From UBA4582 sp002389265 (lineage in GTDB: Bacteria; Pseudomonadota; Gammaproteobacteria; Pseudomonadales; Azotimanducaceae): 64,000 bases of DNA. The DNA is taken from the NCBI GenBank assembly GCA_943788825.1, contig CALSRT010000009.1, positions 62,001-126,000 on the forward strand. Direction: 5' to 3'. Below, one piece after another: positions 16,908-26,252 of the stretch (positions are counted from its first letter, which is position 1; the number at the start of each line of letters is the position of its first letter). The position numbers and the translations under genes are program-made. The notes beneath the pieces are model-generated. The model searched no databases. It worked only from the letters and a program-made list of their open reading frames with translations, and was not told where the DNA came from.

Positions 16908-17612
16908 GTGGCGGACAGAATCAAAGAATCGTTATCAGCTTGGGTAGACGGTGAAGCGAGTGAGATTGAAGTTCATCAGCTCCTTCGACAGTACGGGGCA
17001 GATGAATCTGTTATGCAAGATTGGTTAGCATTCCAGCACGCCCGCGCTACTTTGCGCGGTGACTCCCCGCTAAACCAAGCCCAGCATTTGGCCCTGCACA
17101 GCAAGATAAGTGCTGCCATAGCCACTAACGAGCCTGCCCATGGCAACGATTTCAGCCGATCTACTAATACCCTGCGTCGGCCTACCGCAGTCTGGGCCAA
17201 GCCTGCTGGGGGTTTAGCCATTGCGGCGTCTCTTGCGGTGGCGGTCTTGCTAGGTATCCAGCAACAAGCGCCGAGTGATGTTGCCGGTGTATCTAACGCG
17301 GCAACGCCCATGACCAGCAACACAGGGCCTGTGACGGTTCAAACTGTCGGTGCAGGTAAGCTGTCAGGCCAAAGTGCGCGACCCTACGTCGATGAGCGCT
17401 TTAATGGCGTTGGCAATGACGATGCGCGGGTGTTGACAGCGCAGCGAGATAACGCGTACGAGACCATTGATGGTCAGCTGGAATTAAAGGCGTTGGATGG
17501 AAATAAACAACGGCAGCTGCGTGCTTATCTGCGAGAACACGACCAGATGGTACGAATGAACCCGAATACTCGAACCGTGATGTTTGAATCACTCAATGGC
17601 GGTAGTCAATAA
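16908..17612 (+). CDS. rseA: Anti-sigma-E factor RseA/MucA
   Basis: A 234-residue single-pass inner-membrane protein that holds sigma-E inactive. The cytoplasmic domain has ESLSAWVDGEASEIEVHQLL and DWLAFQHARATLRGD, matching the RseA/MucA N-terminus. A membrane span follows at about residues 100-117 (AGGLAIAASLAVAVLLGI), then a periplasmic tail where DegS-type and RseP cleavage would act. The start is a GTG six bases after GAGAGG, which puts the family N-terminus at residue 1; the longer frame from 16845 adds 21 residues. It lies 215 bases after rpoE, across a tandem repeat. Confidence 0.9.
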   Translation: MADRIKESLSAWVDGEASEIEVHQLLRQYGADESVMQDWLAFQHARATLRGDSPLNQAQHLALHSKISAAIATNEPAHGNDFSRSTNTLRRPTAVWAKPAGGLAIAASLAVAVLLGIQQQAPSDVAGVSNAATPMTSNTGPVTVQTVGAGKLSGQSARPYVDERFNGVGNDDARVLTAQRDNAYETIDGQLELKALDGNKQRQLRAYLREHDQMVRMNPNTRTVMFESLNGGSQ

Positions 17613-17683
17613 CCTTATTTTCAGCGAGCCACGGGGCGCTAGCAATGTGCATAAGTGACTTGAACGCAATTGTGAGAGGGATT

Positions 17684-18826
17684 TTGAAGACAGTCTCCAA
17701 AACAAATTTGAATAAGCAGCGACATGCCTGGAAAGCCAACGGTTTTGCCGTCTGCTTCGCCTTGAGTGCGAATTGGGCGCTGGCGGTGGCTGAAACTGTT
17801 TCTGAGCCTGTTCAGGCGGGTGTCGTTGATAAGCGGTCATCAGATTTGCCGCAGCGTGTTGTAGCTGACTTGGCAGAGCAAGCATCGGCGAGCGGCGCCG
17901 AAGAGGTTGCTGGAGCTGCTATCGAGATAGCTGACGATCAGCGTGAAGCGCGGGTCTGGCTTGAGAAAATGGGCCAGGCGCTGCGTTTAGGATCCTACGA
18001 GGGCATCTTTACCTACATGCGCGGTTATCGATTTGATACGGTCCAGGTCGCCCATCAGTTCAGGGATGGCGAGGAGTACGAACGGTTAACGCAACTCAAT
18101 GGCGAGCCTCGTGAGATCGTCAGGGCGGGTGATCTGGTGGTCTGCAATCATGCTAATACAGATGCTGTAGATCTAGATCATGACTTGCTGATGGGGCCCT
18201 TTACCCGTGCCTTTAGCGAGAAAATAAGCACCTACCAATCTGTTTATCACTTCTCAATGCTTGGCCATGATCGGATTGCCGGTCGTGCTGCTGTGGTTTT
18301 GGGTATCTCGCCTAAGAACAATGATCGGTACAGCTATCGATTATGGCTTGACGAGGAGACGGGCCTGCTGCTGCAATCCCACTTGATGAACCAAGGCCGA
18401 GTACTCGAAGCGTTTCAGTTTTCTCGAATTGACATTGGTAAGCCCATTGACGAGTCCGCGCTTTTTAGTGCCTTGGGCGAAGATCGAATTCAGCATCAAT
18501 TGTCTATCGTGCCCCCCACCCTGGTCAGCGAGGCGACTCCTGTGCAGGCGCCTGCCTGGAAAGTCTCCTGGATACCCCGCGGTTTTAAAGCGGTGCGCAT
18601 GCCTAATCAGAACCGAGTGTTGTTTACGGACGGTCTCGCAACCTTCTCTGTGTTCGTCGATCGCCCGGGTCCAGCTGAGTTGGGTCAGCTGGTGACGCAT
18701 ATGGGCGGTACAGTCGTTATTAGCCGCCAATTGAAAAATTCATCCCAGCAGATCACGGTGGTTGGTGAGGTGCCGATGGATACCGCCAAGCGGGTTGCCG
18801 AGTCTGTCGAACCCATCATCTACTAA
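17684..18826 (+). CDS. rseB: Sigma-E regulatory protein RseB/MucB
   Basis: About 380 residues, a periplasmic protein that binds RseA and protects it from proteolysis. An N-terminal signal-type segment (FAVCFALSANWALAVAE) is followed by the MucB/RseB N-terminal domain (LEKMGQALRLGSYEGIFTYM, RFDTVQVAHQFRDGEEYERL) and a C-terminal domain (WKVSWIPRGFKAVRM, VFVDRPG). The TTG at 17684 gives a normal signal peptide and lies just after GAGAGGG; an ATG at 17645 would add 13 residues ahead of it. A 90-residue Ala/Glu-rich stretch lies between the signal peptide and the first domain, somewhat longer than in relatives. Confidence 0.92.
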   Translation: MKTVSKTNLNKQRHAWKANGFAVCFALSANWALAVAETVSEPVQAGVVDKRSSDLPQRVVADLAEQASASGAEEVAGAAIEIADDQREARVWLEKMGQALRLGSYEGIFTYMRGYRFDTVQVAHQFRDGEEYERLTQLNGEPREIVRAGDLVVCNHANTDAVDLDHDLLMGPFTRAFSEKISTYQSVYHFSMLGHDRIAGRAAVVLGISPKNNDRYSYRLWLDEETGLLLQSHLMNQGRVLEAFQFSRIDIGKPIDESALFSALGEDRIQHQLSIVPPTLVSEATPVQAPAWKVSWIPRGFKAVRMPNQNRVLFTDGLATFSVFVDRPGPAELGQLVTHMGGTVVISRQLKNSSQQITVVGEVPMDTAKRVAESVEPIIY

Positions 18827-18836
18827 GCCAATATTC

Positions 18837-19289
18837 ATGATAGAAATCAGGGGACGTGTGGTCGCATCTGAGTCAGCAGGCTTATGGATTGAAGCCGCGC
18901 CCGGCAGTTGCGATGGCTGCAGGTCTCATTGTCAGCGACAAGCTGCCGTTTTTTATCTGCCCACCGGTCGAGCCGGCAGTGTCGAGTCCTTGGTTGAATC
19001 AGGCCCACCATTAGTCATGCCGAGAGTCATACCGAGAGTCATACCGAACGATGTCGCAGACAGCTCTCAAGTTGTTATCGGCCTTGATTCGGGCGAGCGT
19101 CTGAACATTCTTTGGCACTCATTGCTCCTGCCGTTAGTTGGTCTTTTAATGGGCGTCAGCCTGTCCAGTATCATCAGTTTGACTGATTCCGTAGTGATGA
19201 TTGGCGCTATACTAGGGTTCGGCATCGGACTGTTCTTTTGCCAAATACAGACATTCGACAAAATTCATATTAAGAAGGCGGGAAATTAA
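18837..19289 (+). CDS. rseC: RseC/MucC-family membrane protein
   Basis: A 150-residue protein of the SoxR-reducing-system RseC family. A cysteine cluster lies near residue 25 (GSCDGCRSHCQR), and two hydrophobic segments lie in the C-terminal half (LLLPLVGLLMGVSLSSIISL and VVMIGAILGFGIGLFF). Family members influence sigma-E signalling and the redox state of SoxR; the mechanism is not settled. The start ATG lies 10 bases after the rseB stop. A 12-base in-frame duplication at 19020-19043 encodes a repeated PRVI. Its stop overlaps the next start by one base. Confidence 0.85.
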   Translation: MIEIRGRVVASESAGLWIEAAPGSCDGCRSHCQRQAAVFYLPTGRAGSVESLVESGPPLVMPRVIPRVIPNDVADSSQVVIGLDSGERLNILWHSLLLPLVGLLMGVSLSSIISLTDSVVMIGAILGFGIGLFFCQIQTFDKIHIKKAGN

Positions 19290-20674
19290 TGATCAAGCGC
19301 GCACTTGGGTCGGTTTTGTTGTTACTGTTGGTAATGCTGTCGCCGTTGGTCAGCATGGCGGCTTTGCCCGAGTTTACGCAACTCGTCAAACAGGCTGCGC
19401 CGGCGGTAGTGAATATCACCGCGACCCGGCAGGCTGCAAGTCGTCAGTTCGAAAATTACAATGAAGAAGAAGTGCCAGAGTTGTTCCGCCGCTTCTTCGG
19501 AAATATACCTCGTCAAAATGCGCCTAGACCGTCTGCCGGTTCGGGGTTCATTATCTCTGAAGATGGTTATATTTTAACCAATAATCATGTAGTCGAAAAC
19601 GCCAGTGAAATTCTGGTGGCCTTGAGTGATCGTCGTGAGCGTATGGCGACCTTAGTGGGCTCAGATAAACTGTCAGACCTGGCGCTGCTCAAGATAGATG
19701 CTGAGGATCTGCCGATGGTCAAACTGGGCAGCTCTGAGCAGTTGGAAGTGGGCGAGTGGGTGGTTGCGATCGGCTCACCCTTTGGTTTCGAGTATTCTGT
19801 CACAGCAGGTATTGTCAGTGCTAAGGGCCGCAGTTTGCCCATGGAAGCTGAGGGCAACTATGTGCCATTTATCCAGACTGATGTGGCAATTAACCCGGGT
19901 AATTCCGGTGGTCCCTTGTTTAATCTCAAGGGTCAAGTCGTGGGTATCAACTCGCAAATATTCACGCGTTCTGGCGGTTTTATGGGGCTATCTTTCGCTA
20001 TACCCATTGATGTCGCCATGGAAGTCGTGGCGCAGTTAAAGGACAAGGGTGCCGTAGCCCGCGGTTGGTTGGGCGTTTTGATTCAGCGAGTCGATCGAGA
20101 TCTGGCCGAGTCTTTTGGTATGGATCGAGCCGCCGGCGCCCTGGTGACTCAGGTCTTTGCTAACAGTCCAGCGTCCAAGGGTGGCCTGCGAGAGGGGGAT
20201 ATTATTGTTTCTTTTGATGGTAAGCCCATCGATCTGTCATCTGATTTGCCCCACGTCGTTGGCCGAACCCAGGCAGAGTCAGAGGTGGACGTGGTGGTTG
20301 TCAGAGACAGCGCGCGGAAGACGCTGAAAATCAAGGTCGGGCTGCTCGATGTTGCTGATATTCAGGCGCCAGGCGGTCCTGGCGTCATCGACAACTCGAA
20401 TCTCCTGGGCCTGGATGTTCGCGACCTTACAGCGGATGAACAGGCTGCATTAGGTGTCGACAAGGGTCTGCTGGTGGTGCGAGTGGCAGACGGGCCGGGG
20501 CGCGTCGCCGGTGTGAGTCGCGGCGATGTCATCACGACCATTAACAGCCAGTGGGTAGGGTCAGCAAAAAGCTTTGGCCAGATGGTTGAAAAGCTACCCC
20601 GTGACGTGGCCATACCTGTTCGAATTATACGTAACCAACGACCAGAATTCCTGGTAATCAAGGTTCCTAGATAG
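19289..20674 (+). CDS. mucD: Periplasmic serine endoprotease, DegQ/MucD type
   Basis: A 461-residue S1C protease that degrades or refolds damaged envelope proteins. It has a signal peptide (residues 1-24), a trypsin-like domain with His in ILTNNHVVENA, Asp in SDLALLKID and Ser in NPGNSGGPLFN, and two PDZ domains (RGWLGVLIQRVDRDLAESFG; the second after GLDVRDLTADE). The place at the end of the sigma-E operon matches P. aeruginosa mucD. MucD lowers alginate-type stress signalling in Pseudomonas. The start overlaps the rseC stop (TAATG), so translation is probably coupled. Confidence 0.95.
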   Translation: MIKRALGSVLLLLLVMLSPLVSMAALPEFTQLVKQAAPAVVNITATRQAASRQFENYNEEEVPELFRRFFGNIPRQNAPRPSAGSGFIISEDGYILTNNHVVENASEILVALSDRRERMATLVGSDKLSDLALLKIDAEDLPMVKLGSSEQLEVGEWVVAIGSPFGFEYSVTAGIVSAKGRSLPMEAEGNYVPFIQTDVAINPGNSGGPLFNLKGQVVGINSQIFTRSGGFMGLSFAIPIDVAMEVVAQLKDKGAVARGWLGVLIQRVDRDLAESFGMDRAAGALVTQVFANSPASKGGLREGDIIVSFDGKPIDLSSDLPHVVGRTQAESEVDVVVVRDSARKTLKIKVGLLDVADIQAPGGPGVIDNSNLLGLDVRDLTADEQAALGVDKGLLVVRVADGPGRVAGVSRGDVITTINSQWVGSAKSFGQMVEKLPRDVAIPVRIIRNQRPEFLVIKVPR

Positions 20675-20772
20675 AACACTGGCTGAAGAAGTTGTTCATG
20701 GCGTATAAGCCGCGAATACATTAGACTTCACCGCTTTGTTTTTGAGGCGGCATATAACGCCGTTGTGCACAA

Positions 20773-22572
20773 TTGGCCGACACGCAGTACATTCGAAATT
20801 TTTCTATCATTGCCCATATTGATCATGGCAAGTCGACGCTGGCTGATCGATTTATTCAGGTCTGCGGTGGTCTGGAACAACGTGACATGGCCGCCCAGGT
20901 GCTGGACTCCATGGATATTGAGCGTGAGCGCGGTATTACCATCAAAGCCCAGAGCGTCACGCTTTACTATAACGCGGATGATGGTCATCAGTACCAACTG
21001 AACTTTATTGATACGCCGGGCCATGTGGACTTCAGTTATGAAGTCTCGCGGTCATTGGCAGCCTGTGAAGGGGCTTTGTTGGTGGTTGATGCCGCCCAAG
21101 GCGTCGAAGCTCAATCTGTGGCCAATTGTTATACTGCCATTGAGCAGGGACTGGAGGTGTTGCCGGTACTGAATAAGATCGATTTGCCGCAATCGGACCC
21201 GGAAACTGTGATTCAGGAAATCGAAGAGATTATTGGCATCGATGCAACGGATGCGCTGCGGGTTAGTGCCAAAACCGGAGTCGGCATTCATGAGTTACTC
21301 GAGGAGTTGGTTCGGGTCATTCCGGCGCCCAAAGAAGCTCGTCATCTGCCAGCACAAGCGCTGATCATTGATTCATGGTTTGATAATTATCTGGGTGTTG
21401 TTTCCCTGATTCGCGTCATGCAAGGTCAAATCGCAGTCAAAGATAAAATCATTCTGAAGTCTCTGGGAAAAGTGCATCAGGTTGACTCGGTGGGGATCTT
21501 CACACCGAAACGCAAAGAGACCAAGGTGTTGCAAGCCGGTGAAGTAGGCTTTCTGGTCGCTGGCATTAAGGATGTAAAGGGAGCCCCCGTAGGCGATACA
21601 ATTGTCCTTTCTTCGACGCCTGAGGTGAAAGCTTTACCGGGGTTCGAAAAGGTCAAACCGCAGGTTTATGCCGGTATGTTTACAGTCAGTGCTGATGACT
21701 TTGAAAGTTTTCGAGATGCATTGGAAAAACTCACTCTGAACGATGCCTCTTTGGTTTACGAACCAGAGAGTTCGGATGCGCTAGGCAACGGTTTTCGTTG
21801 TGGCTTTCTCGGCATGCTGCATATGGAAATTATTCAGGAACGGCTCGAACGCGAATACGATATTGACCTGATAACCTCGGCACCAACGGTTGTCTATGAG
21901 GTGTTGCTGAAAAATGCACAGACCATCAAGGTAGATAACCCCTCCCAGCTACCCGATCCCTCAGCGATCGAGGAAATGCGGGAACCTATTGCGCGAGTGA
22001 ATATCCTAGTGCCCTCGGAGTATCTGGGTAGTGTCATCAAGCTCTGCGTTGAGCGTCGTGGGGTTCAAAAAGATATGCAGTTTGTGGGTAAACAAGTCTC
22101 CTTGACCTACGATATCCCACTCAACGAGGTGGTTCTGGATTTCTTCGATCGCCTGAAGTCGAGCAGTCGCGGCTACGCCTCGCTGGATTATAGCTTTGAT
22201 CGATTTGAGGCAGCCCGTCTCGACCGTCTGGATGTGCTGATCAATGGTGATAAGGTGGATGCTTTGTCACTCATCGTGCATCGAGAAGAGGCGCGCAGTA
22301 AAGGCTTCGCCTTGACTAAAAAGATGAAAGAGTTGATTCCCCGGCAAATGTTTGATGTGGCGATTCAGGCGGCGATTGGTGGCCAGATAGTCGCTCGCGA
22401 AACGGTTAAGGCTTTGCGAAAAAATGTTACTGCTAAGTGTTACGGCGGTGATATTTCCCGCAAGAAAAAATTGTTAGAGAAGCAGAAAGCAGGCAAGAAA
22501 CGTATGAAACAGCTGGGTAGCGTTGAAATCCCTCAGGAAGCTTTTTTGGCTGTATTGAAGGTCGATCGATGA
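20773..22572 (+). CDS. lepA: Elongation factor 4 (back-translocating GTPase LepA)
   Basis: A 599-residue translational GTPase that acts on stalled or mis-translocated ribosomes. G1 is AHIDHGKSTLADRF, G2 RGITIKAQSV, G3 DTPGHVDFSYEV and G4 NKIDLP. The LepA-specific C-terminal domain has SRGYASLDYSFDRF, RQMFDVAIQAAIGG and a Lys-rich end. The only plausible start is a TTG (ADTQYIRNFSIIAHIDHGK), since an in-frame stop lies 18 bases upstream. No good Shine-Dalgarno precedes it, so initiation may be weak. It overlaps lepB by four bases (ATGA). Confidence 0.97.
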   Translation: MADTQYIRNFSIIAHIDHGKSTLADRFIQVCGGLEQRDMAAQVLDSMDIERERGITIKAQSVTLYYNADDGHQYQLNFIDTPGHVDFSYEVSRSLAACEGALLVVDAAQGVEAQSVANCYTAIEQGLEVLPVLNKIDLPQSDPETVIQEIEEIIGIDATDALRVSAKTGVGIHELLEELVRVIPAPKEARHLPAQALIIDSWFDNYLGVVSLIRVMQGQIAVKDKIILKSLGKVHQVDSVGIFTPKRKETKVLQAGEVGFLVAGIKDVKGAPVGDTIVLSSTPEVKALPGFEKVKPQVYAGMFTVSADDFESFRDALEKLTLNDASLVYEPESSDALGNGFRCGFLGMLHMEIIQERLEREYDIDLITSAPTVVYEVLLKNAQTIKVDNPSQLPDPSAIEEMREPIARVNILVPSEYLGSVIKLCVERRGVQKDMQFVGKQVSLTYDIPLNEVVLDFFDRLKSSSRGYASLDYSFDRFEAARLDRLDVLINGDKVDALSLIVHREEARSKGFALTKKMKELIPRQMFDVAIQAAIGGQIVARETVKALRKNVTAKCYGGDISRKKKLLEKQKAGKKRMKQLGSVEIPQEAFLAVLKVDR

Positions 22573-23378
22573 GTATTAATTTTCCACTATTTCTATTAGT
22601 GTTGACGGCCATAACCGGTGTTATCTGGTTATTTGACATTTTGGTGCTGCGACCCAAACGCCGGCGTAATGTGGCGCAGTTGAATGCACAATCAGTCGAC
22701 CTGACGCCAGCAATGGATGAGGCGCGACAAGCAGTCATGAAAGAGCCTGTGGTTGTGGAGTATGCCATATCCTTCTTTCCGGTATTGCTGGTGGTTTTGG
22801 TGTTGCGCTCATTTCTCATCGAGCCTTTTCAAATCCCTACCGGATCCATGATCCCGACGTTGAAAGTCGGTGATTTTATCGTTGTGAATAAGTTTGCCTA
22901 TGGCGTTCGGTTGCCTGTTTTTGGTACCAAGGTGTTCGCCGTTGATGAGCCGAAAAATGGCGATGTCATGGTATTTGTGCCGCCTCACGAAGATGAATAC
23001 TTTATTAAGCGAGTCATCGGCATCCCCGGAGATACGATTCGTTATGAAAACAAGATTCTGTCGATCAACGGAGTCGAGCAGGTTCAAGAATTTATTGCCG
23101 AGATTCCACCGAATCGACCCGATCATGTGGTTTACAAGGAGACCATTGGCGGCGTAGAGCATTTTATTCATCGCAGTGCGTTTCGTGGTAATGGACCCCA
23201 GGAATGGGTTGTGCCTGAGGGAATGTACTTTATGATGGGCGATAACCGAGACCGAAGCAGCGACAGCCGGTATTGGGGAATGGCCTCAGAAGACCGTATA
23301 GTAGGAAAGGCGTTTGCAGTCTGGCTGCATTGGGACTCAGGGTTCCCAAGTTTTTCCCACAACGGCTGGATTGAATAA
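22569..23378 (+). CDS. lepB: Signal peptidase I
   Basis: A 269-residue inner-membrane peptidase that removes signal peptides from exported proteins. Two membrane spans lie near residues 5-23 and 60-78. The catalytic Ser is in IPTGSMIPTLKVGDFI, and the general-base Lys is in DEYFIKRVIGIPGD. The late box GDNRDRSSDSRYWG is also conserved. It starts inside the lepA stop, the classical lepA-lepB operon order, and is followed by a DUF4845 gene and rnc as in pseudomonads. Confidence 0.97.
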   Translation: MSINFPLFLLVLTAITGVIWLFDILVLRPKRRRNVAQLNAQSVDLTPAMDEARQAVMKEPVVVEYAISFFPVLLVVLVLRSFLIEPFQIPTGSMIPTLKVGDFIVVNKFAYGVRLPVFGTKVFAVDEPKNGDVMVFVPPHEDEYFIKRVIGIPGDTIRYENKILSINGVEQVQEFIAEIPPNRPDHVVYKETIGGVEHFIHRSAFRGNGPQEWVVPEGMYFMMGDNRDRSSDSRYWGMASEDRIVGKAFAVWLHWDSGFPSFSHNGWIE

Positions 23379-23439
23379 ATGGTACTAGAGAGTTTCTATG
23401 ACATTTGAGCTTAATTTTTAAGTTGATCAAGGGTCGAAT

Positions 23440-23814
23440 ATGGGTTTACCACAGCATCAAAGAGGCCTGGGCGCGATTGGTTGGCTGGTTCTGGTTTTTG
23501 TATTTGGCAGTCTATTGACGCTCGGTTTGAAAGTGGTTCCCGTCTACACGGATAACGCCACTATTGAGCGCATTCTTGACGGGCTGGCAGCCGAACCTGA
23601 AATGGGCAGCAAAAGCACCGGCGCAATCGATAAAATTATCAAGGCGCGATTCCATGTGAATAATATACGGGATTTCGATTACTCGAAGAACCTTACGATC
23701 GTCAGAGATAATGACGGAGCGCGCATTATTTTAGACTACGAGGTGCGTGTGCCGCTGGTCTACAACCTTGACCTGATCGCATCATTCAACAAAACTGTGG
23801 CGTTACAAAATTAA
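23440..23814 (+). CDS. DUF4845 membrane-anchored protein
   Basis: A 124-residue conserved protein of unknown function. It has one membrane span near the N-terminus (GAIGWLVLVFVFGSLLTLGL), resembling a pilin-like anchor, then about 85 residues of soluble domain (VVPVYTDNATIERILDGLA, LDYEVRVPLVYNLDLIASF). Genes of this family sit regularly between lepB and rnc in Pseudomonas-type genomes, which supports the assignment. The function has not been established; a role near protein export is only suggested by position. Confidence 0.85.
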   Translation: MGLPQHQRGLGAIGWLVLVFVFGSLLTLGLKVVPVYTDNATIERILDGLAAEPEMGSKSTGAIDKIIKARFHVNNIRDFDYSKNLTIVRDNDGARIILDYEVRVPLVYNLDLIASFNKTVALQN

Positions 23815-23840
23815 CGCTCGACTTATCTCTCAGGGTTTTC

Positions 23841-24545
23841 GTGGCAGCTAACAGTAAACTGGAACATCGTCTAGGCTACGTATTTACGGACCCTGATCTG
23901 CTTGCGCGGGCACTGACTCATCGCAGTCATCAGGACCTGAACTACGAACGGCTGGAATTTCTGGGTGACTCAATTCTTAGCTTCGCGATCGCTGAATATC
24001 TTTATCATCGATTTCCCGAAGCTCGCGAGGGGCAGTTGAGCCGATTGCGGGCAAGAATTGTCAGGCGCGAAACGCTCGCTGAAGTGGCCAGAGAATTCGG
24101 GTTAGGTGATTTTCTGATTATGGGTAGTGGCGAGCTCAAGAGCGGTGGCTTTGAACGGTCCTCTATACTGTCTGATGTTCTTGAAGCCATCATCGGTGGC
24201 ATCTACCTGGAGGCAGGTGTTGCAACGGTTGTAGAGCGGATTAACAGTTGGTTCGGTCCGCGGCTGGAGGCGCTGAGTTTGGTCAGGTCACAAAAAGACC
24301 CTAAGTCACTGCTGCAGGAATATCTGCAATCGAAGAAATCCGGTTTGCCAGAATACAGTATCACGAGTATTGAAGGTAAATCCCACGATCAGGTATTCAC
24401 CGTGGAGTGCAGTGTGTCGCTACTGGCGCAGCCACTTGTGGGCGTTGCAGCGAATCGGCGAGATGCCGAACAGATGGCCGCGCGGCAAGCTCTTGCTGGG
24501 CTGGGCGTGAATTTTGAGTTTGAACAGGCTTTAACCAATGAGTGA
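23841..24545 (+). CDS. rnc: Ribonuclease III
   Basis: A 234-residue double-strand-specific endoribonuclease that processes rRNA precursors and structured mRNAs. The RNase III signature is YERLEFLGDSILSFAIAEYL (about residues 34-53). The second metal site is in SILSDVLEAIIGGIYLEAG. The C-terminal double-stranded-RNA-binding domain begins at DPKSLLQEYLQ and ends with RRDAEQMAARQALAGLG. It starts at GTG after an AGGG, 26 bases downstream of the DUF4845 gene, and overlaps era by eight bases. Confidence 0.96.
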   Translation: MAANSKLEHRLGYVFTDPDLLARALTHRSHQDLNYERLEFLGDSILSFAIAEYLYHRFPEAREGQLSRLRARIVRRETLAEVAREFGLGDFLIMGSGELKSGGFERSSILSDVLEAIIGGIYLEAGVATVVERINSWFGPRLEALSLVRSQKDPKSLLQEYLQSKKSGLPEYSITSIEGKSHDQVFTVECSVSLLAQPLVGVAANRRDAEQMAARQALAGLGVNFEFEQALTNE

Positions 24546-25455
24546 ATCCGTGACTGAAACCCATCCCGTCAAGCGCTGTGGCTATGTTGCTATTGTGGGT
24601 CGTCCCAATGTCGGCAAATCAACCCTGCTGAACTATATTCTTGGGCAGAAGTTGAGTATCACTTCGCGCAAACCCCAAACGACCCAGCATACCCTGCTGG
24701 GAATTAAGTCTGTGGCCGCCACCCAGACCATCTATGTGGATACCCCGGGGATTCATGGCGATGCCAAGAAAGCCATTAACCGACACATGAATCGTAATGC
24801 CAAGGATGCCTTGCGAGACGTGGATGTGGTTGTCTTTGTGACGGATAGAACTGAATGGCAAAGTGATGATGAAATCACCGCCCTTGCGGTGATGCACAGC
24901 AAAGCGCCAGTGATCATTGTCATCAACAAGATCGACCTGTTGAAAGATAAAAGCGTGTTGCTGCCCCAGCTGGCGATGCTGCAAGAACGCATGCCAAATG
25001 CTGAAATAGTGCCCTTGTCCGCGATGCACGGTGATAACCTGGAAAAGCTGGAGTCTATGATCAATATGAAGCTACCAGCGGGACCCTTTATGTTCCCTGA
25101 TGACCAGATCACGAATCGGAGTGAGCGATTTCTGGTGGCGGAAATCGTGCGAGAGAAGATCGTTCGCCAGCTTGGCGAAGAGATTCCTTATGCCGCGACA
25201 ATTCAGATCGAGAGATTCGCAACAGAAGGCAAAATTCTCCACATCGACGCCTTGATACTGGTGGAACGTGACGGTCAAAAGGCGATCATTATCGGTAAGA
25301 GTGGTGCTCGGCTAAAGCGGATCGGTACAGAAGCTCGGTTAGACATTGAGGGTTTACTCGAGCAGAAGGTGATGCTTAAACTCTGGGTGAAGGTCAAGTC
25401 TGGCTGGTCTGATGACGAGCGCGCGCTGAAAAGCCTCGGCTATGATGATGTCTGA
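24538..25455 (+). CDS. era: GTPase Era
   Basis: A 305-residue GTPase that binds the 3' end of 16S rRNA and checks 30S assembly. G1 is GRPNVGKSTLLN, switch II DTPGIHGDAKKAINR and G4 NKIDLL. The C-terminal KH domain has IIGKSGARLKRIGTEARLDI. The final residues (VKVKSGWSDDERALKSLGY) are typical. The start lies within the end of rnc, and its own end overlaps the recO start, so rnc, era and recO should be translated together. Confidence 0.97.
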   Translation: MSESVTETHPVKRCGYVAIVGRPNVGKSTLLNYILGQKLSITSRKPQTTQHTLLGIKSVAATQTIYVDTPGIHGDAKKAINRHMNRNAKDALRDVDVVVFVTDRTEWQSDDEITALAVMHSKAPVIIVINKIDLLKDKSVLLPQLAMLQERMPNAEIVPLSAMHGDNLEKLESMINMKLPAGPFMFPDDQITNRSERFLVAEIVREKIVRQLGEEIPYAATIQIERFATEGKILHIDALILVERDGQKAIIIGKSGARLKRIGTEARLDIEGLLEQKVMLKLWVKVKSGWSDDERALKSLGYDDV

Positions 25456-26252
25456 TGTACTTTCTCCGGCCTATGTTTTGCACAGCCGAAAGTACCAAGA
25501 CTCAAGCTTGATTGTTGAATTGCTCACCCGCGATGAAGGTCGTATCAGCGCGGTTGTGCGTGGCGCCAAGAATAAACGCGGCCGTCAAGCCGGGGTCTGG
25601 CAGCCATTTATGCCTCTGCTCGTTTCGTCTTTTGGGCGGGGTGAGTTACGGACTGTGAAGCATGCCGAGTTTTTGCAAACTGCGTTTCATCTCACGGGTG
25701 ACAATCTCTTGCTAGGTCTGTATGTGAATGAGCTTCTGGTTCGGGTGCTTGGTAAATTTGAGGCGGTGCCTGAGGTGTTTGGCGAATACCAGACACTGCT
25801 CAATGAACTCGCCACAATCGACGGGGGTACCAGGCGAGTTGGCAAACAGCGCCTCTACTGTGGCCGAGCGTGGGCCTCGATATCGTAATCAGGGTGCCCT
25901 GCGGGCCTTCGAGCTGCAATTGCTGGCCGAGTTAGGTTACGGTATCAGTTTTACCGCGGAGGCCGGTGGCGGCGCTGCGGTCGTCTCAGGGCAACGCTAT
26001 CGATTCGTTGCCGAAGAAGGCTTTTATCCGCTGGGGCCGGGCAATGATTCCGCTGATACAGGGTATCCGGGCGAGCATCTGCTGGCTATCGAGGCACGAC
26101 AGTTTGATTCCGACGCTGTCGATCATTCTGCCAAATACATCATTCGGCTGGCATTTGCCGGTTTGCTTGGCGGCAAGCCACTCAAGTCCCGAGAGCTATT
26201 CAAACCGATCGCCTACGGCCTCGAACGTACCGTTGCTGAGGACAAGATATGA
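25442..26252 (+). pseudogene. recO: DNA repair protein RecO, interrupted by a frameshift at a G5 run
   Basis: RecO loads RecA at gaps together with RecR. The N-terminal OB-fold half is intact (PAYVLHSRKYQDSSLIVELL, AVVRGAKNKRGRQ). After LLNELATIDGG the frame is lost and stops at 25888. One base later in phase, the reading resumes as AERGPRYRNQGALRAFELQL, then LLAELGYGISF and AGLLGGKPLKSREL, the normal RecO C-terminal half, to the stop at 26252. Removing one G from GGGGG at 25823-25827 restores a single frame of about 269 codons. A homopolymer indel in sequencing is the likeliest cause; a real mutation or low-level slippage is possible. The end overlaps acpS (ATGA). Confidence 0.88.
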
